Source of the DNA: Siphonodentalium dalli
Lineage: Eukaryota > Mollusca > Scaphopoda > Gadilida > Siphonodentaliidae
Direction: 5' to 3'
DNA length: 64,000 bases
Assembly (NCBI GenBank): GCA_032622095.1
Contig: CP136066.1
Location: forward strand, 171,615,164 to 171,679,163
The notes beneath the pieces were generated by a model. That model did not search any database. It was given only the letters and a program-made list of their open reading frames with translations, and was not told where the DNA came from. Made by a program: the position numbers and the translations under genes. Shown piece by piece: positions 26,701 through 41,700 of the stretch. Positions within the stretch are counted from its first letter, which is position 1. Every line of letters begins with the position of its first letter.

Positions 26701-29700
26701 CATGGTGCTGGATTAATATAAAGGTTAGGCTATATTGTTGTTGATACCACTGCGTGGCCTGACTGCTTTCTTATGTTGCATTGGTATGTTGCTTTGTCTG
26801 CTTTTTAATGTTGATATCACTACAACGCACTACAATGCAGACTACAACATGTTGGAAATCAGAAAATATGCCATAGAGGAATTGTTACTACTTTTCAAAC
26901 ATGTCAAATTCTTAATATTTTTATTCAATTTTATATATACAAAAAGCATTGTATAAAGACATTGTAATACGAGATGAGGGAAGGTCACTAGCTCTCCAAC
27001 TTTCTCTCTATCTCTCTCTCTCTCTCTCTTTTGCTTACACCAAAATGTATATATCTATACTACATTGAAAGCTCTCTAAACCGAACACCCTTCGGACAAG
27101 CCCTTCTGTTAAGTTTAGAGAGGTGTTTGTTGATAGAAAATCTTGTTACCATCTACAAATATTGCATCCTTTACAAATAGTGATCAGGACACAAATACTT
27201 CATTATTGATGCCGAGCACGTTTGTTGGTCGGCTTTGTTGTGGACTTGAGATTATTGAGGAGTTTAACTTTCAGGTCTAAATTGGACTTTGCTCTATCAT
27301 TTTTGTGATGGCTCATTCATTGTGAGGGGTTGATTATTAAAGCTATTACAAGTGACCATCGGAAAGTGGTTGTAAAAAGCAGTGTCCAACCCACCACAAT
27401 AACTGATGTAAATACAAACTGTCATTGCTCTAATTTTCTGTGAAGTCACCATTGTTCAATCAATGTGTAAATAAATGTGGACATATCTAATCAGACAGCT
27501 GCTGTTATAATCTGGAATATCTGTTTCCACTGTCTCACCCTGTTTATATGCGGCCATCTGTTTCCACTGTCTCACCCTGTTTATATGCGGCCATCTGTTT
27601 CCACTGTCTCACCCTGTTTATATGCGGCCATCTGTTTCCACTGTCTCACCCTGTTCATATGCTGCCATCTGTTTCCACTGTCTCACCCTGTTCATATGCC
27701 GCCATCTGTTTCCACTGTCTCACCCTGTTTATATGCCGCCATCTATTTCCACTGTCTCACCCTGTTTATATGCCGCCATCTGTTTCCACTGTCTCACCCT
27801 GTTTATATGCCGCCATCTGTTTCCACTGTGTCACCCTGTTTATATGCCGCCATCTGTTTCCACTGTCTCACCCTGTTTATATGCCGCCATCTGTTTCCAC
27901 TGTCTCACCCTGTTTATATGCCGCCATCTGTTTCCACTGTCTAACCCTGTTTAAAAGCTACCATCTGTTTCCACTACCTCACCATGTTTATTTGCCTTAT
28001 ATATCTTGTTTCAGGAGAGCTCTAGCAGTATTGGTGACATCATTTCCAATTTAGTGCAGGCAAATGAAACACCATCTGTTAATACTGTGGAGAAAATAAG
28101 CAGGAACTATCTGAATGTGTTTACAAAGTGCAGACATAGGGTATGTTACTATACTTCTGGTAGCAATTAAACTATCAGGATGTTATTTACTTGATATTAC
28201 GACCATGACACAACTAATCTAAAGTACTTACACATATATAGACCATCTCGAATGAGTCACAATTTATACAAATTTATTAACCGCGTGCACTAAATTAAAT
28301 TCGAGCAGAACTCTAGCGAGGCTCGATTCAAATCTAATGGATTAATACATTTTGTATAGAATTGCGACAAATTTGAGATCTATTTTTTCACATAATCACA
28401 TTTTAGCAAGGAAAACCAAACTTGAAATGGTTGCGGTTAACAAATTAATAAGATAATAATATCACAACCAAAGAGGAAGTAAAGACACTTTCAAGAACAA
28501 ATAAAGTTCCATTTTAAAATGTGTCTTTTCATGTTAACAAAATTGATCAACCACCCTTCTCGCCCATGTTTATCTCACAGTCAAAACTAAATAACCCAAC
28601 ACAAATTGAATATCATAATTATATTCAAATTAACATTTCCGGAATCATTGTGCTAAGTTTTTATGACACTGTGCATGCTAATAATACACATGTGTCTTAC
28701 TAAAAATATGAGGCCGGGTTTAGGGGCTAATTATGGGATAAATAATGTTTATTGAATATTTTCCAGTTTTCTTTATTTCTGGATGATAACTCCATATTTA
28801 GAGTTGCTTGATCACCACCTAGCTTGGTATATGTCTCAATAAGCTCAAAATACAACCTATTTTCAAATGAGGGTTTTATCCAATGATTTTGACATACTTA
28901 TAGACCTTTTGTGACATTGTTATGGGAAACACAATAATTGCAGATCAAAGACAGGTGAGATTTTATCGAAGCTTGGGGACATACCTCCTTGCTTGCAAAT
29001 AGTGTGTCTGTCATTTGCAGAATGAGGTCCACAGAGGGTGAAAGTAGTGACTTTATCCTGCACATTGGGCTAGCATCACCAAATTCACCCTCTGGGGACC
29101 TCATTCTCATACTTCTGGGAAGTACATTGTATCTATCGTCTCAATTTAAATTGTTTTTATTACTTTACGCCCATTTTGAAAAAACTTGACGTATTATGTT
29201 ATTGGTTCCGCCCGCCAATTTTTGCCGAAGTTATGGTCCTTGTAGACTTGTAGATTTGGTTTCCAGATGATTTGCTGATTATTTCGGTTTCCAGATGATA
29301 ACTTTAGTTTTAGTTGTCTGACTGTTTTCAAATTTTGTATGTAGATTAGCAACATAAAAATACAGGTCAAGTTCAAATTTGGATTCGGTCCGTCCATTTT
29401 TGCCGGAGTTATGGTTATGATTATTTTGGTTTCCGGGTGATAACTTTAGTTTTAGTTATCTGATTGTTTTAAAATTTGGTATATGGATTACTCATATGAA
29501 AATACATATCAAGTTCGAATTTGGGTTCCATCTGCCTATTTTAATGACTCCATTTTTAGGAAATGTTAGTTAATGCATATATGTATTTAGTTCTTTTCTA
29601 ACAAGACCTGTCTTCGTAGTGTGCATATATTTTAGCTGAAATATGTCTCTTTCAGGGTGCTGTTGAAGGCTGCAGATATGGATTTCTCAACTTTACTACT

Positions 29701-32700
29701 GCATTAATGGATTCAGATTGTCGGGAGCTAAATAGGTTTCCACAAAGTATTGTCTGTCAGGTATATTTTATGTATTGATCATCCTATGAATCAATTCATG
29801 GGGGGTTTACACTATCAGACATTGCCTCTCAAAAGACACATTTTTAGCAGGGACCAGCCGAGAGGGCGACGTGGGCGACTTCTTCGCCCTAGCGCCGTCC
29901 GCTTCGCCTTATTTTTGCAGTCGGGCGAAGTTCAAGTCGCCCTGAAAATTCCAAAGTTGACTGACGAAAATCGGCAAAATTCCCCAAATAATTTATGATA
30001 ATTTACAACTGTCAACAGTGATTGCACACAATACTCCACTATCAGGGTGTTGTAAAACAATTAACACCTGTATTGCTTCAATCTGGAAGCATGTTGACAA
30101 CGGAGTCTGATTACTGGGCAGCTGTGAAAACATCGTCGGGCCTCAAGTGTTAATCTGGTTGTTGTGATTTTTAGATTACCGTGATTACCACACCTTACAA
30201 TGAAGATTACAACTCATAGCTCTCACAATGTGTCAGTTCATCACTCCCTCTATGGAGTTTGGTTAAAGAAATTTTAAAACAAATTCATTTGTGAAGCATA
30301 TTAAATTTTCAAACGGGATTACTAATAGAGCGCAGTGAAAGTGTTCATGATTTAGTTTCGTTTCGGTTTGATAAATATTGTTGGCATTTTTAAAAACCCG
30401 AACCCGAAAGATATGAAATAAAATCTTGTCATTCTCCCACAATTACGATATAAAATGCTTCTATCCTCTCACAATTATGATTGGGTATTATTAATAGTTA
30501 TTAGGGTCATGAAGTGAACATAAAGACTCCATATTTCAACCATTGTTTCATAAGTTTAATTGACATATTACATCTCTCCTATTTTCGTTCTATATAGACA
30601 ATAGCGACTCTTGTCGTAGTACTGTTCGATTTAAGTTTTGTAGACTCACTTCGCCCTATAGAACGGCCACTTCGCCTTATTTTTATAGTAGGGCGAAGTC
30701 ATTTCGCCCTGAAAATATGGTCTAGGCTGGTCCCTGGGTTTTAGCTTCTATGAACTTGCTACAATAGACAGAACCGCACAACTTGTGAATATGATAACAT
30801 TATCCTCCAAGCTTGTGGCGCAATGTGATGGTTCTCGTTGTAACTTGTGGCATAACAAACGATAGATCATGCCATGAATCTCTACTCCGTCTAAGACCTG
30901 TAAAGATCATATTCCTCCAGAACAAAACCTGGGAACTTTTTGAAGTTTTGACAGGGAACCTTATAAAGTTTACAATTATGGAATTTCTCCTAATTAATTC
31001 ACTGTTTATTACGATATCGGCTCACAAAAGTCACAGAAAAGTATGCAATCTCGAGCTGGGACCACCCTCTAATGTGAAGTAGATTATTGAGAAGCTAAAG
31101 GTCCCTGTCAGAATTGGCCAGAGTATTAATAATTCCCAGGTTTTGTACTGGTGGAATCAGGTGGAATATGATCTTTATGGGTGTTAGCCAGAGTAGAAAA
31201 TCATGGCATGATCTAAATAAACGGGTGCAATAAAGTTTTCATCCTTCACACACACCTTTGCTGTACTGTGTTTATTACACACCAGCAGTCAATATTCTTT
31301 GGTATCAAATTATTGTTTCTCTTTGGTTTCCATGCCAGTAAGTCTTTTATTCAACACAATACAAGCTTGAATTATTGTCAAAGTACTGATTAGGTTTTTG
31401 TGCACGACATCATTTACATCACTAAAGCTTAGTATCGGGATCGCTCTAGTGCATTTGGATGAAATTACCACATGGGCTTAAGTAATGTAATCAACCAAAA
31501 AATAGCAATATGTACATAATAACAATCTAGAATTGTTATTGAAGAGACAATCGGTAATCTGAACCAAAGTCGCATTCTATTAAAGAACTAAACACTGCCT
31601 CGACTCCAACCCGAATATACTCGCAAATTCAATCGGGATAATAATTTGTTCACACCTTAGACCCATAATCTTAGGACCAAAGGGAACCGACCAATCAACA
31701 AATGCCCCACATACCCAGTGTATAAAAGGCACACCCTATCCATAACTCACCCATACAGCAAACGACGTCCTGATGAAGATTCACCAGAATCGAAAAAGCT
31801 AGATCAGTATCAGAATTTCTCAGTGATAGAGATATTTCTCTGAAGTTAATATTCGATTCCCTTCCAAGAATTGTTATTATTCATGCTTTCATGCTTGTTT
31901 CTATGTTATTATTCATATGTTTTTGAGCCTCCAATGGATGATATTGTTTGGAAGAAATGTTCAGTCCTCAGTTGACTGCTTAGCTGAAAATTTGCTTGTA
32001 ATATTGCAACTAACTTACTGTCAATCTGATATGGTAAAGGATCTTTTATCCCGTATGATCCACAGATTTTGGACACTTTGTCTAAAGGTGGCATGACAAC
32101 AGACATAACTCGGCGATCTGCTGGATTTCCCATAATTCTACAGATGATTTGCACAGCTGAGAAGAAAATCAAAAAGGTACATAGAATATTAAATGTTTGA
32201 TTCGCCAGAAAATATGTTTTGCAGCTACAGTAATGCCCCAAATAATCGACTCCTTAACCACAGCAGAATTATTCTCCCCAAGAGCTTTCCGATGAATGGC
32301 AACAAGCCATATTTCCGACTAAATCCTGAAAAATTACCCATAATTCTGCTGTGGTTAAGGAGTCTATTATTTAGGGCATTACTGTATAGACGTTATCATA
32401 ATGGAAATCACAATCTCTCTCTTACCATCTCTAGCTCGTCAGTTTATTCAAGATGTTGCTTTGTCATTATCTCAGGTCAAACTTTGGAAAAGCATGCTTG
32501 TTTTACTTACAGCTCCACCTCCTATCACATAACTTCAGGTCTAATTTCAGTTGCCTGTGGCCATTATTTCCCAAACAGATGTCCGTGAAAAGATGGTTGA
32601 CAGATTCCATGTGATTTATTTTGTCAAAAATCGCCCAATCAGTGTCACTGATACAATTTTGATTGAAATTACAGTCGCCATCCGTCACATGTTTAACAAG

Positions 32701-35700
32701 TTATTTGAACATAGTTACCAATTGCAATAATGCATTGGAAATGTGAACTGGGAACCGGATCTGCATACCACGCGTGTTTGTATGAAAACATACCGCAATT
32801 ATATTGTACCGATAAAAACTTTCCCTATATACATAAGGCGCAGCTGAATGACATCATATAGTTTTTAGCTCAACTTTACTTTGTAAAGTTTGAGCTATTG
32901 CTATGGCTTTGTCGTCCGTGTGTGTGTGTGTGCATGATGCGTCAACAATTTCCTTTAGCACGGGCTACAGGTCGTACCTTTGGTCGGATCATTATGAAAT
33001 TTGTCATAGCTGTTGACATTGATATGTAGATGGGAACGAGTCATTTTGTGTTCATTAGGGAAAAAAACATGGCCGCCAGTGGCCATCTTGGATTTCAATA
33101 TTCAATCCATTAGCACGGGCTACAGGTCGTACTGTTCGTCTGATCATCATGAAATTTGTCATGGATGTTAATTTTGACATGTAGATGGGAACGAGTAATT
33201 TTGGGGTTGTTCGGCCAAAAAACATGGCCACCGGCAGCCATCTTAGATTTTACTCTTTGCATGACTAAATTCTTTGGCACGGCCTACAGGTCGTACCTTT
33301 GGTCGGATCATCATAAATTTTTTCATGGATGTTAACAATGACATGTAGATGGGAACGAGTCATTTTGGGGTCATTCGGCAAAAAAACATGGCCGCCAGCA
33401 GCCATTTTGGATTTTACTCTTTGTATGACTAAATCCTTTAGCACGAGCTACAGGTCGTACCTTTAGTCTGATCATCATGAAATTTGTCATGGCTGTTGAA
33501 ATTGGAATGTAGATGGGAACGAGTCATTTTGGAGTCATTCGGACAAACAACATGGCCGCCAGTGGCCATCTTGGATTTCAATCCATTAGCACGGGCTACA
33601 GGTCGTACCTTTGGTCTGATCATCATGAAATTTGTCATGAATGTTAACATTGACATGTAGATGGGAACGAGTAATTTTGGGGTAATTCGGCCCAAAAACA
33701 TGGCCGCCGGCAGCCATCTTAGATTTACTCTTTGCATGACTAAATTCTTTGGCACGGCCTACAGGTCGTACCTTTGGTCGGATCATCATAAAATGTGTCT
33801 TGGATGTTAACAATGACATGTAGATGGGAACGAGTAATATTGGTGTCATTCGACAAAAATACATGGCCGCCAGCAGCCATTTTGGATTTTACTCTTTGTA
33901 TGACTAAATCCTTTAGCACGGGCTACAGGTCGTACCTTTAGTCTGATCATCATGAAATTTGTCATGGCTGTTGAAATTGGAATGTAGATGGGAACGAGTC
34001 GTTTTGGAGTCATTCGGCCGAAAACATGGCCGCCAGCAGCCATCTTGGATTTTACTTTTCTCTTCATGTCTATAAACTAGTATTAGACATTCAACTTTCC
34101 ACATTCCTAATCGCTCCATTGACTGTAATACATTAAATTATTCCCTTTCCAAGTTGAGCTACAGTGTCATTGACACTTTCTTTTCTATATCCATCAGTGA
34201 TTTTTAAAAGATCGCGGGTATGTAGTTTTGAGAAATTGTCACGTGACTTCCGGTATCGCAACTATGTGGAGATTACCAAAGCACGGAATCGGGTATGGAA
34301 CATCGCGATGAAATTAAATTAGCTACTTCATATCTTACAAAGAATTCCCATGTGATTTGGGCCTATTAGTTTCATTCAGACCAATTTCGATGGTTAGCTT
34401 AATGAAAACCAGGGAACCTTCGAGGCACAGCATGTGTGGTTGCCCTAGTATGTGTAACGTATGATTCATATTATATTCTTCAAGCTATCAAGGTCACACC
34501 ATGTTACCGTCGTTATAATGAGCTTAGAAAAACAGACCTGAAAACAAATTCACAGGCTATACATCTGTAACTAAATAAAGTTATCTTTTAAGAGAAATAT
34601 GTGCTACAACAGATGTCACTCTTGTGTCTTTTGGTGATAGAAACAGAAATTTTGTTGTTGTTAGAAATGCTGCCGGGAAGAGATAAAGCATCTTTAAGTC
34701 GGGTGAATAGTGGTCAGTGTTCACGCTGGACTGAAAAATCTTTTGGCCAAATGAAAATTTTAGACTGCCCAAACAATTACATAACCAGTGTACAGATAAA
34801 ACTTTTTGATGATTAGTGTTATAATTTCAATATTATTTGAAATGGCTGGTTAAATGTTAGAGCTTACCTTGTTCTCTTTGTACAGCCGTCACATTTAAAT
34901 CAACACTCCCATTACAAAATTGGTACGATATTTCTGAAGTACGAAATCCGCGTATACTTTCGTCGCCTAACTTCGTTGATCTATTCAGCACTTTTGAATT
35001 AGTTTTCCCTCTCAATTTGGGGTAAAAAAAAGTTTGGCCAAATGAAATTTTTATTGGCCAATTTCGAAAAAAATTGGCCATTGGTCAATTTGGCCACCAA
35101 CAGCGCGAACACTGATAGTGGTCAGTCTATCATAATTTTTTTGCTTAGCTTATAATTTCATAGAATGATTGCTATACTACTTTCTCCTCATATATATATT
35201 CCAGGATTTTTTACTGAACAGATGTGTAACGACACTGATGGATATATCACATGAGCCTTTCACAGACGCATCAGCATCAAACATGGATTTATCTCAGGTC
35301 CATGCCTTAAATATTCTCAAGGTTCTCTTTGGTGACGCTAACCTCGTACCTGGTATGATGCATCATGTTGGTCAGGCTTTGGGGCTTGTCATACAGTCAT
35401 TTGAGTCACCATCATGGGCAATCAGAAATGCGGCGACTCAGTTATATAGTGAGTATATAGAGAGTAATCAATTTGTTCCGAGAATTACGTTAAATAATTC
35501 TCGAGGGGCGAGAGGCGTTGGTAAGAAACGAGTGAGCATTAGCACACGCGTTTCTTACCTAAACATCTCTCGCCTCGAGTTAATTATTTAACGTAATACT
35601 CGGAACTAGTGGATTACTCTATTTATTACACTTCTGCATCAATTTGGTTTGCCAAATCTAATTAAAACACCCAGAATTAATGCATAAAAGTCCCGATGCA

Positions 35701-38700
35701 TAGAAAGATCAACCATTGAAAATTCAGTCTAGATCAGTAAGCGACATAACGTAATGACGTCACAAGAAATGACATAATTCACTAGTGACATTACTATTTT
35801 TAATTAACGGTGTTTTCAATGGAAATCCTGCATAGGAGTGTAATAAATACATGTAATAATCTTGTTGTATATGTCGGGAACAGTGATGCCTCTTTCAGTA
35901 GAGTTTCCATTTCTAAAATAATCTTGATTAATATAATACTCTGTAAGGTTTCATACACTTTATATATACACATAGCAAATAACACAAGTTTGTGAATGGG
36001 TTTGTTATGACACAAATGCCAGCGCGGAATGATATGAGTTATATCATTCTGCAATGGCACACATGCCATATTGACAAACCCATTCACACCAGTGTTTACA
36101 AGAACACATCCTAGAATCCAATTCATTGAAAAAAAAGACTTGCAAAATATATTAATAAACAGACGGGGCTTGTCTTGTCATGTGTGATGATGATTATATT
36201 TTATAGTTACGGTTGCATCATGCATGGTCATTAATGTTGAGTGACATCGATGATGTGATTCTAGGAATAGGCATGCAACGAAAGGTCTTACCAGTAGCAT
36301 GCAAGGCTGGTTATAATGTGTCTGAAATTTGCAGAAGGTTTCCAGAGGGTAAATTTAGTGACGCCATCCCGCACAGCGGGCCAGCATCTACAAATTCACC
36401 CTCTGGGCATCTCATTCTTCTTTGGGCTCTTTCCCTTCTGTTCAGTTTCTATATCCCCAAATTTGCAGAAGATAAATTGCATAATCGAGGTGACTAATAG
36501 GTGAACATCACCATCTTCAACTGGGGAACTTCAATCATAGATCTCCGATAGCAGTTGAGGCCTAAGCAGAATGAGGTCTCCAGAGGATGAATTTGGTTGT
36601 TAACCCTCTGCGGGATAGCATCACTAAATCACTCTGCAAATGTAAGACACACTATATCCAGACTTGGTACCATGGGGTTCGGCCAAGAGGTCATCCAAGG
36701 CAAAGTGAAAAAACACCTGTGCGCATGCTTTTCAGAAGAAAAAAAACGAAAAATGAAACACTGACTTGGTGTAGCCTCAATTGTCAGAGTATTCAAATCT
36801 AAAGAAAAAATAATAAACTTCTGTTTTAGGTGCCATTGTAATGAGGCTGTTTGGGCAGAAGAAAGGCAGAGACGAGACTAGAAAATGGAGTACAACCATC
36901 CAAGAGTTCTTCTCGATGTACCCCAGTTTGGCACCCTTGATGGTTGAAAAGCTGAGGAAGGCTACAGAGGATATATCAAAGATAGACAAACTTCACCCAT
37001 CATTGTTCCCTATTCTGACACTGCTAGCGAACCTCAATGCAGGCGCAAATACAACTGCAGACAGGTATTTGAACACATCAAAAGTTGTAGTCAGGGTTCT
37101 TGGCTAATTTTCATAACACTCTCTTGGTTTTAATTTCATATAGAAGTGCAACTTTGAAAATATTTTCTTGTTAAGGTTTTAAAATTACTATTCATTTATT
37201 ACACTCCTATGCGCGATTAACATTGAAATTGCCATCAATTAAAAATGGTTTCTTAATCCTGACGTCTCTCGCCTCTCATAAATTATTTAACGTAATTCTC
37301 GGAACCAATTGATTCCTCTCTATTTATTTTGTATAATTTTCATGATTTAGAGAGACGTTTATTTAAATAATACATTGGTTGGTATCTTTGACTATTTTAT
37401 ATATCACTTGTGTTTTCCAACATGTTGAAATGTGGGGTGAACAATGAAAAGTATGTTGTTGTTGTAGTTGTTGTTGAAACTAGAAGTCTGGAGCCCTGAA
37501 TACATCTTTTAAGTTCCATTTCTATTTTTATTTCACTGTTTTGATTACAGGTTGAAAATACCTGGAAAAGTAATAGACATGGAACTTCATCCCAAGTATT
37601 AGCAAATTTATTTAAAGTGGCAGAAAATGCTCACTTCAACATTTAACACGATGCCAAATGGAAAATTATTTGTTTATGTCAGATTACAATAACTGTGTGT
37701 CCTACTTTACAGGCTATGCAAAGACAAAGCAATTAATATGATTGCGAACAACTTATATTCAAGCATACCAACTAAATGTGTAATTTCTTCTGAAGAAAAT
37801 TATGTAACCACTCAAGTGTAATTCATGAAGAAACACACCATCTTCAATATGTATTCTTGTGGATAGCATGCACACTGCTATTTTCTTTACAGCATTCTAC
37901 AAGCTATAAAGGAACATGTGCTGATTCTTACTCAAAGCCCTGTTTATCAAGTACGACAGTTGGCAGCTAGAAGTTACACGTCATTCGTTCCACAGGATAT
38001 CCTCAATAACAGCATGACAGAGATATCCAAGGACTTACTGCACCGTCTTCAAGGACCATTTGTTGCCAACTATGTTCATGGGAGATTATTACTCTTGGAC
38101 AAACTTTCAGAGATGATTAGGTATGAAAACAGATAGTAAAACATTACGAACAGGTTAGCCTTGGTTCAAGTTGGTTGTGAAGTTTCCTTGAGTGGTAATT
38201 GAGAAGGTCCAGTTATGGGCAACTAAAATGGTTCAAGAAATACAGTCCCTAAAGGCCCTTACAGACGGTGATGCGAACGACGCGAGCTTTGTGATTTCTC
38301 TGTAAATGGTGTCAAAATATTCTCAAGGAAATTCTGTCATCCTACGTAGGGGGTCAATCTTCTCATTTGTTTTGCATCTTCAAATGGCAATGTGGCTGCA
38401 AGTCATCACATATAGTAAATATGTAGTCGTTTTCCACAAAGGACTGTTGGCTCATTAGTTCAACACACATCAAGTCAATGGCACTGAAATAGTCTTTTGA
38501 ATGCAATGTCCACCCATAGTACATACTTGTTTTATATGATGCAGAGTATTGTTATATAATACTTCATACTTTATATTTCCACTATATATATGCACTGATA
38601 GCATGAACCCATGAGAGGAGGGGAGATACAAACTTTATCCAGTACATTTTTCAATGTGTCTGATGGGTGAGCGAAAAATAGTACTTCATGAATTTAGTTA

Positions 38701-41700
38701 GTTTCCTTTGGAATTATTCAGATATATAAATAAGTTACAAATAACAGCCATAGGCCGTTTGTTGAATATATCATCTGAACATTTCCCACCAATGAATAGG
38801 AATCCTACTGCACTTGTATTATCAGTTCATCTCTGCTTGTATTTTGTGATATCCCTCCAAATGAATAATCAACCATTCCAATTCATACTTTTTTGAACTG
38901 CATGGGAGAATCCGTTCAGTAAAAAAGTGTTGATTCCTTCACTATTGCAGAACTCAAGAAGCTACAGGTACATCGGCTTTATCCAACTCCGCTGCCTCAA
39001 CAGAAATAATTGAAGCGAGAACAGGAGCAGAAATCCTATCTGAGTGTGCACCATTTGTGTTGCCGACTCAGTGCTACCTGATCAAAGAACTCTTCATCAC
39101 TGTTGCTTCTCGTGTTTGCCATGAAGAGTTACACTTATTAGCGAATATATTAGCAGGTGTGTCCACAGATGTGAAAAAACTTATCTGTTCACAGAATCCA
39201 ACAGACATGAAGGTGAGAGGAAATACAGATTTATTCAAGAAATTAATGGAGGTTTCAATATGGTAGGGCCCTGCTAATCGGAGGGTTGCATTTCGAATCG
39301 ATTTAGTGAAAAGTAATCCAAATGACATCAAATCGCAATCCTGAATTGTTCTTTTGGTCATATCGAGCGTGAAGATACATAAAAGTTCTGAAAACTGGGA
39401 GATCATCAATACAGTGCAATGTTATGCCGATGTGAATGCAAATTGATGGACAAAACCTGTTTTCATGTGGATATCTCTTTCCCCATGGTGGTTCAAAGGT
39501 ATACCAAAGGACATTGAAATCCAACTTATAATGACTCAGATAGAGAGCTCCAAAGTTGTTACAGACAGCGCCAAACTTCATTTGCGGGGGATTATTATAA
39601 CTCAAAGTATGTTACCCATGTGAAATTGTTTGTTTTTACTCAAATCTTTAACAATATGTCGCAGGTGGTTTCTTTTGTATGTTCAAGCCCTGTTAGGCCA
39701 CCCAAAGTAATTTTTCCATTTCTCGGGGACGCGCATATGATCCTGAAACCTTTTTATTCGTGCCAGGGAGATTTTTTTTATCGGTACAAAATAATATATT
39801 GAATATGTCCGATTTGCAATTCATTACTGTAATTGGTAATTATTTCAAACATATGATAATAAACATGAAGGAGGCGACTAGTCAAAATTGAGTCAGTGAT
39901 ACTTAGGTGATTTTTTGCATTTTTTTGGACATCTGTTTGGGAAAAATTAGCCTTGGCCAACTGAAATTAGACCCGAAGCTAGTCGATGCGGAGGTGCAAT
40001 TCTTCATTGGCTTTTCCTTGGAAATAAAATATGAAATCATTTGCATGCATGTTATTCAAAATGTTTTGAGCTACGGGAAATTGATTTTGCATGGCCTATT
40101 TGCAGGATTATAAAATATTCCATTACTTGCATGTGTACAACATTTTTAGTGGGGGACTCACGTTTTAACCAGGTACATGTTGGGACTATAAAGTACATTT
40201 GCACTTGTCTCAGTTGTAAATTCATTCTGAGTATATATATCTGGTCACAATGAATTTAGATTGCATTTTGTAAAATATCAATTTCATTATCTTTATTTCA
40301 GGTTGGAGGTGATCGGCTCTTACGATCATACATTGCCTGTCATGCAGCAGACGCTGGAATGATTTTGCAGAAGTATTTGTGTTCACCATGTGGCAGTGTC
40401 CGAGCCATCGCCTATGAATTTATGGAAAATATGTCAAAGGATTCACTAAAGTACAGATCAACCGCACTCTATCAATATGGCTGCCATTGTAATAAGGTAT
40501 TGGTTGTAGGATGGATTTTAGTACACCTCTTAAAAATGGTCATGTGCAAACAGATCATCCACATACATGTATGTGTCTGTGTGTCTTCCGTTCACTACAT
40601 TTCTGGATGATATTCTCTAGCTTTGATCTACAAATGAAATGAATTTTTTTTACAGGTTTATGACTGAAAAATAATACTTGAGTTAATATGTTGGGAATTC
40701 TGTTAGTTATGGTCTTTTTGTCCCCCGAAATGTTTTTTTCGGGGGACTATTAAAATAGCCGGTGTCTGTCCGTGCGTCCGGAAATGGTTTCCGGATGATA
40801 ACTTTAGTTTCGGTTATTAGATCAAAAGCAAATTTCATAGGTGAGTTTATCAGACCAAAATACAGGTCAAGTTCGAATATGGGTTTGCTCCGCCCATTTT
40901 TGCGAGAGTTATGGCCCTTTTTTTACTTAGAATCTTGTAATTTTCTGGTTTCCGGATGATAACTTCAGTTTGTGTGATCATATCTGAACCAAATTTGGTA
41001 TGTGAGTTTATCAGCCCTATGTACAGGTCAAGTTCGAATATGGGTATGCTCTGCCCATTTTTGCGAGAGTTGTGGCCCTTTTCGACTTGTTTTACTTAGA
41101 AAATTTCTCACTTTTTCGGTTTCCAGATGATATCTCAAGTTTGGATCCTTTAATTGCAAATACCGTTTTTATGTGGATCAGTCATATCAAGATACAGGTC
41201 AAGTTCGAATTTGAGTTTGATCCGATGATTTTTCTCAGAGTTATGGGCTTTTCGACTTTTTTAAGATTTAGTTATTTGTATGCATGTCAGTAATGAGACA
41301 ATGCACAAGTGTCTTATCCATATAGTATACTTCTACAAAGCCTCCCCTCCAAATGAAACCACCGGTTCGGGGGACACTGTGGCCGAGCGGCCTTTTATTA
41401 AACTTTGTAAATTTAGTTTCCTGGATAACAACTCCAGTTAGGGTAATTTGATCACCAATGTCCACAAAATTGTTATTCAGGTTCATTTCATAACACAACA
41501 ACTTCAAAATACACTGAGCGATGTGAATGACACTTAGTTCCGGATTTTAGCTGAAATTATTATACTACATGGCAATCACATTCCTTCCGTGTCATATTTG
41601 TACCACATTTTAGTGGAAGTGATCGTCCAATTGAGGTTTGAATTCTGCTAGTGCTTTTGATTGCACAATATTGTCAGGCAGCATTCCAGCTGGAAATAAC

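Noticed and set aside
27477-28054. Open frames of 110-168 codons (LFICRHLFPLSHPVYM repeats)
   Set aside because: Products of the 37-bp minisatellite; all three frames give the same cyclic peptide.
30813-31082. 89-codon open frame
   Set aside because: It lies inside a fold-back element and shows no recognisable domain.
33438-34119. Several 70-105-codon minus-strand frames with SKMAAGGHVF repeats
   Set aside because: They are translations of the regular modules of the CATGGCCGCC/GCCATCTTGG repeat.
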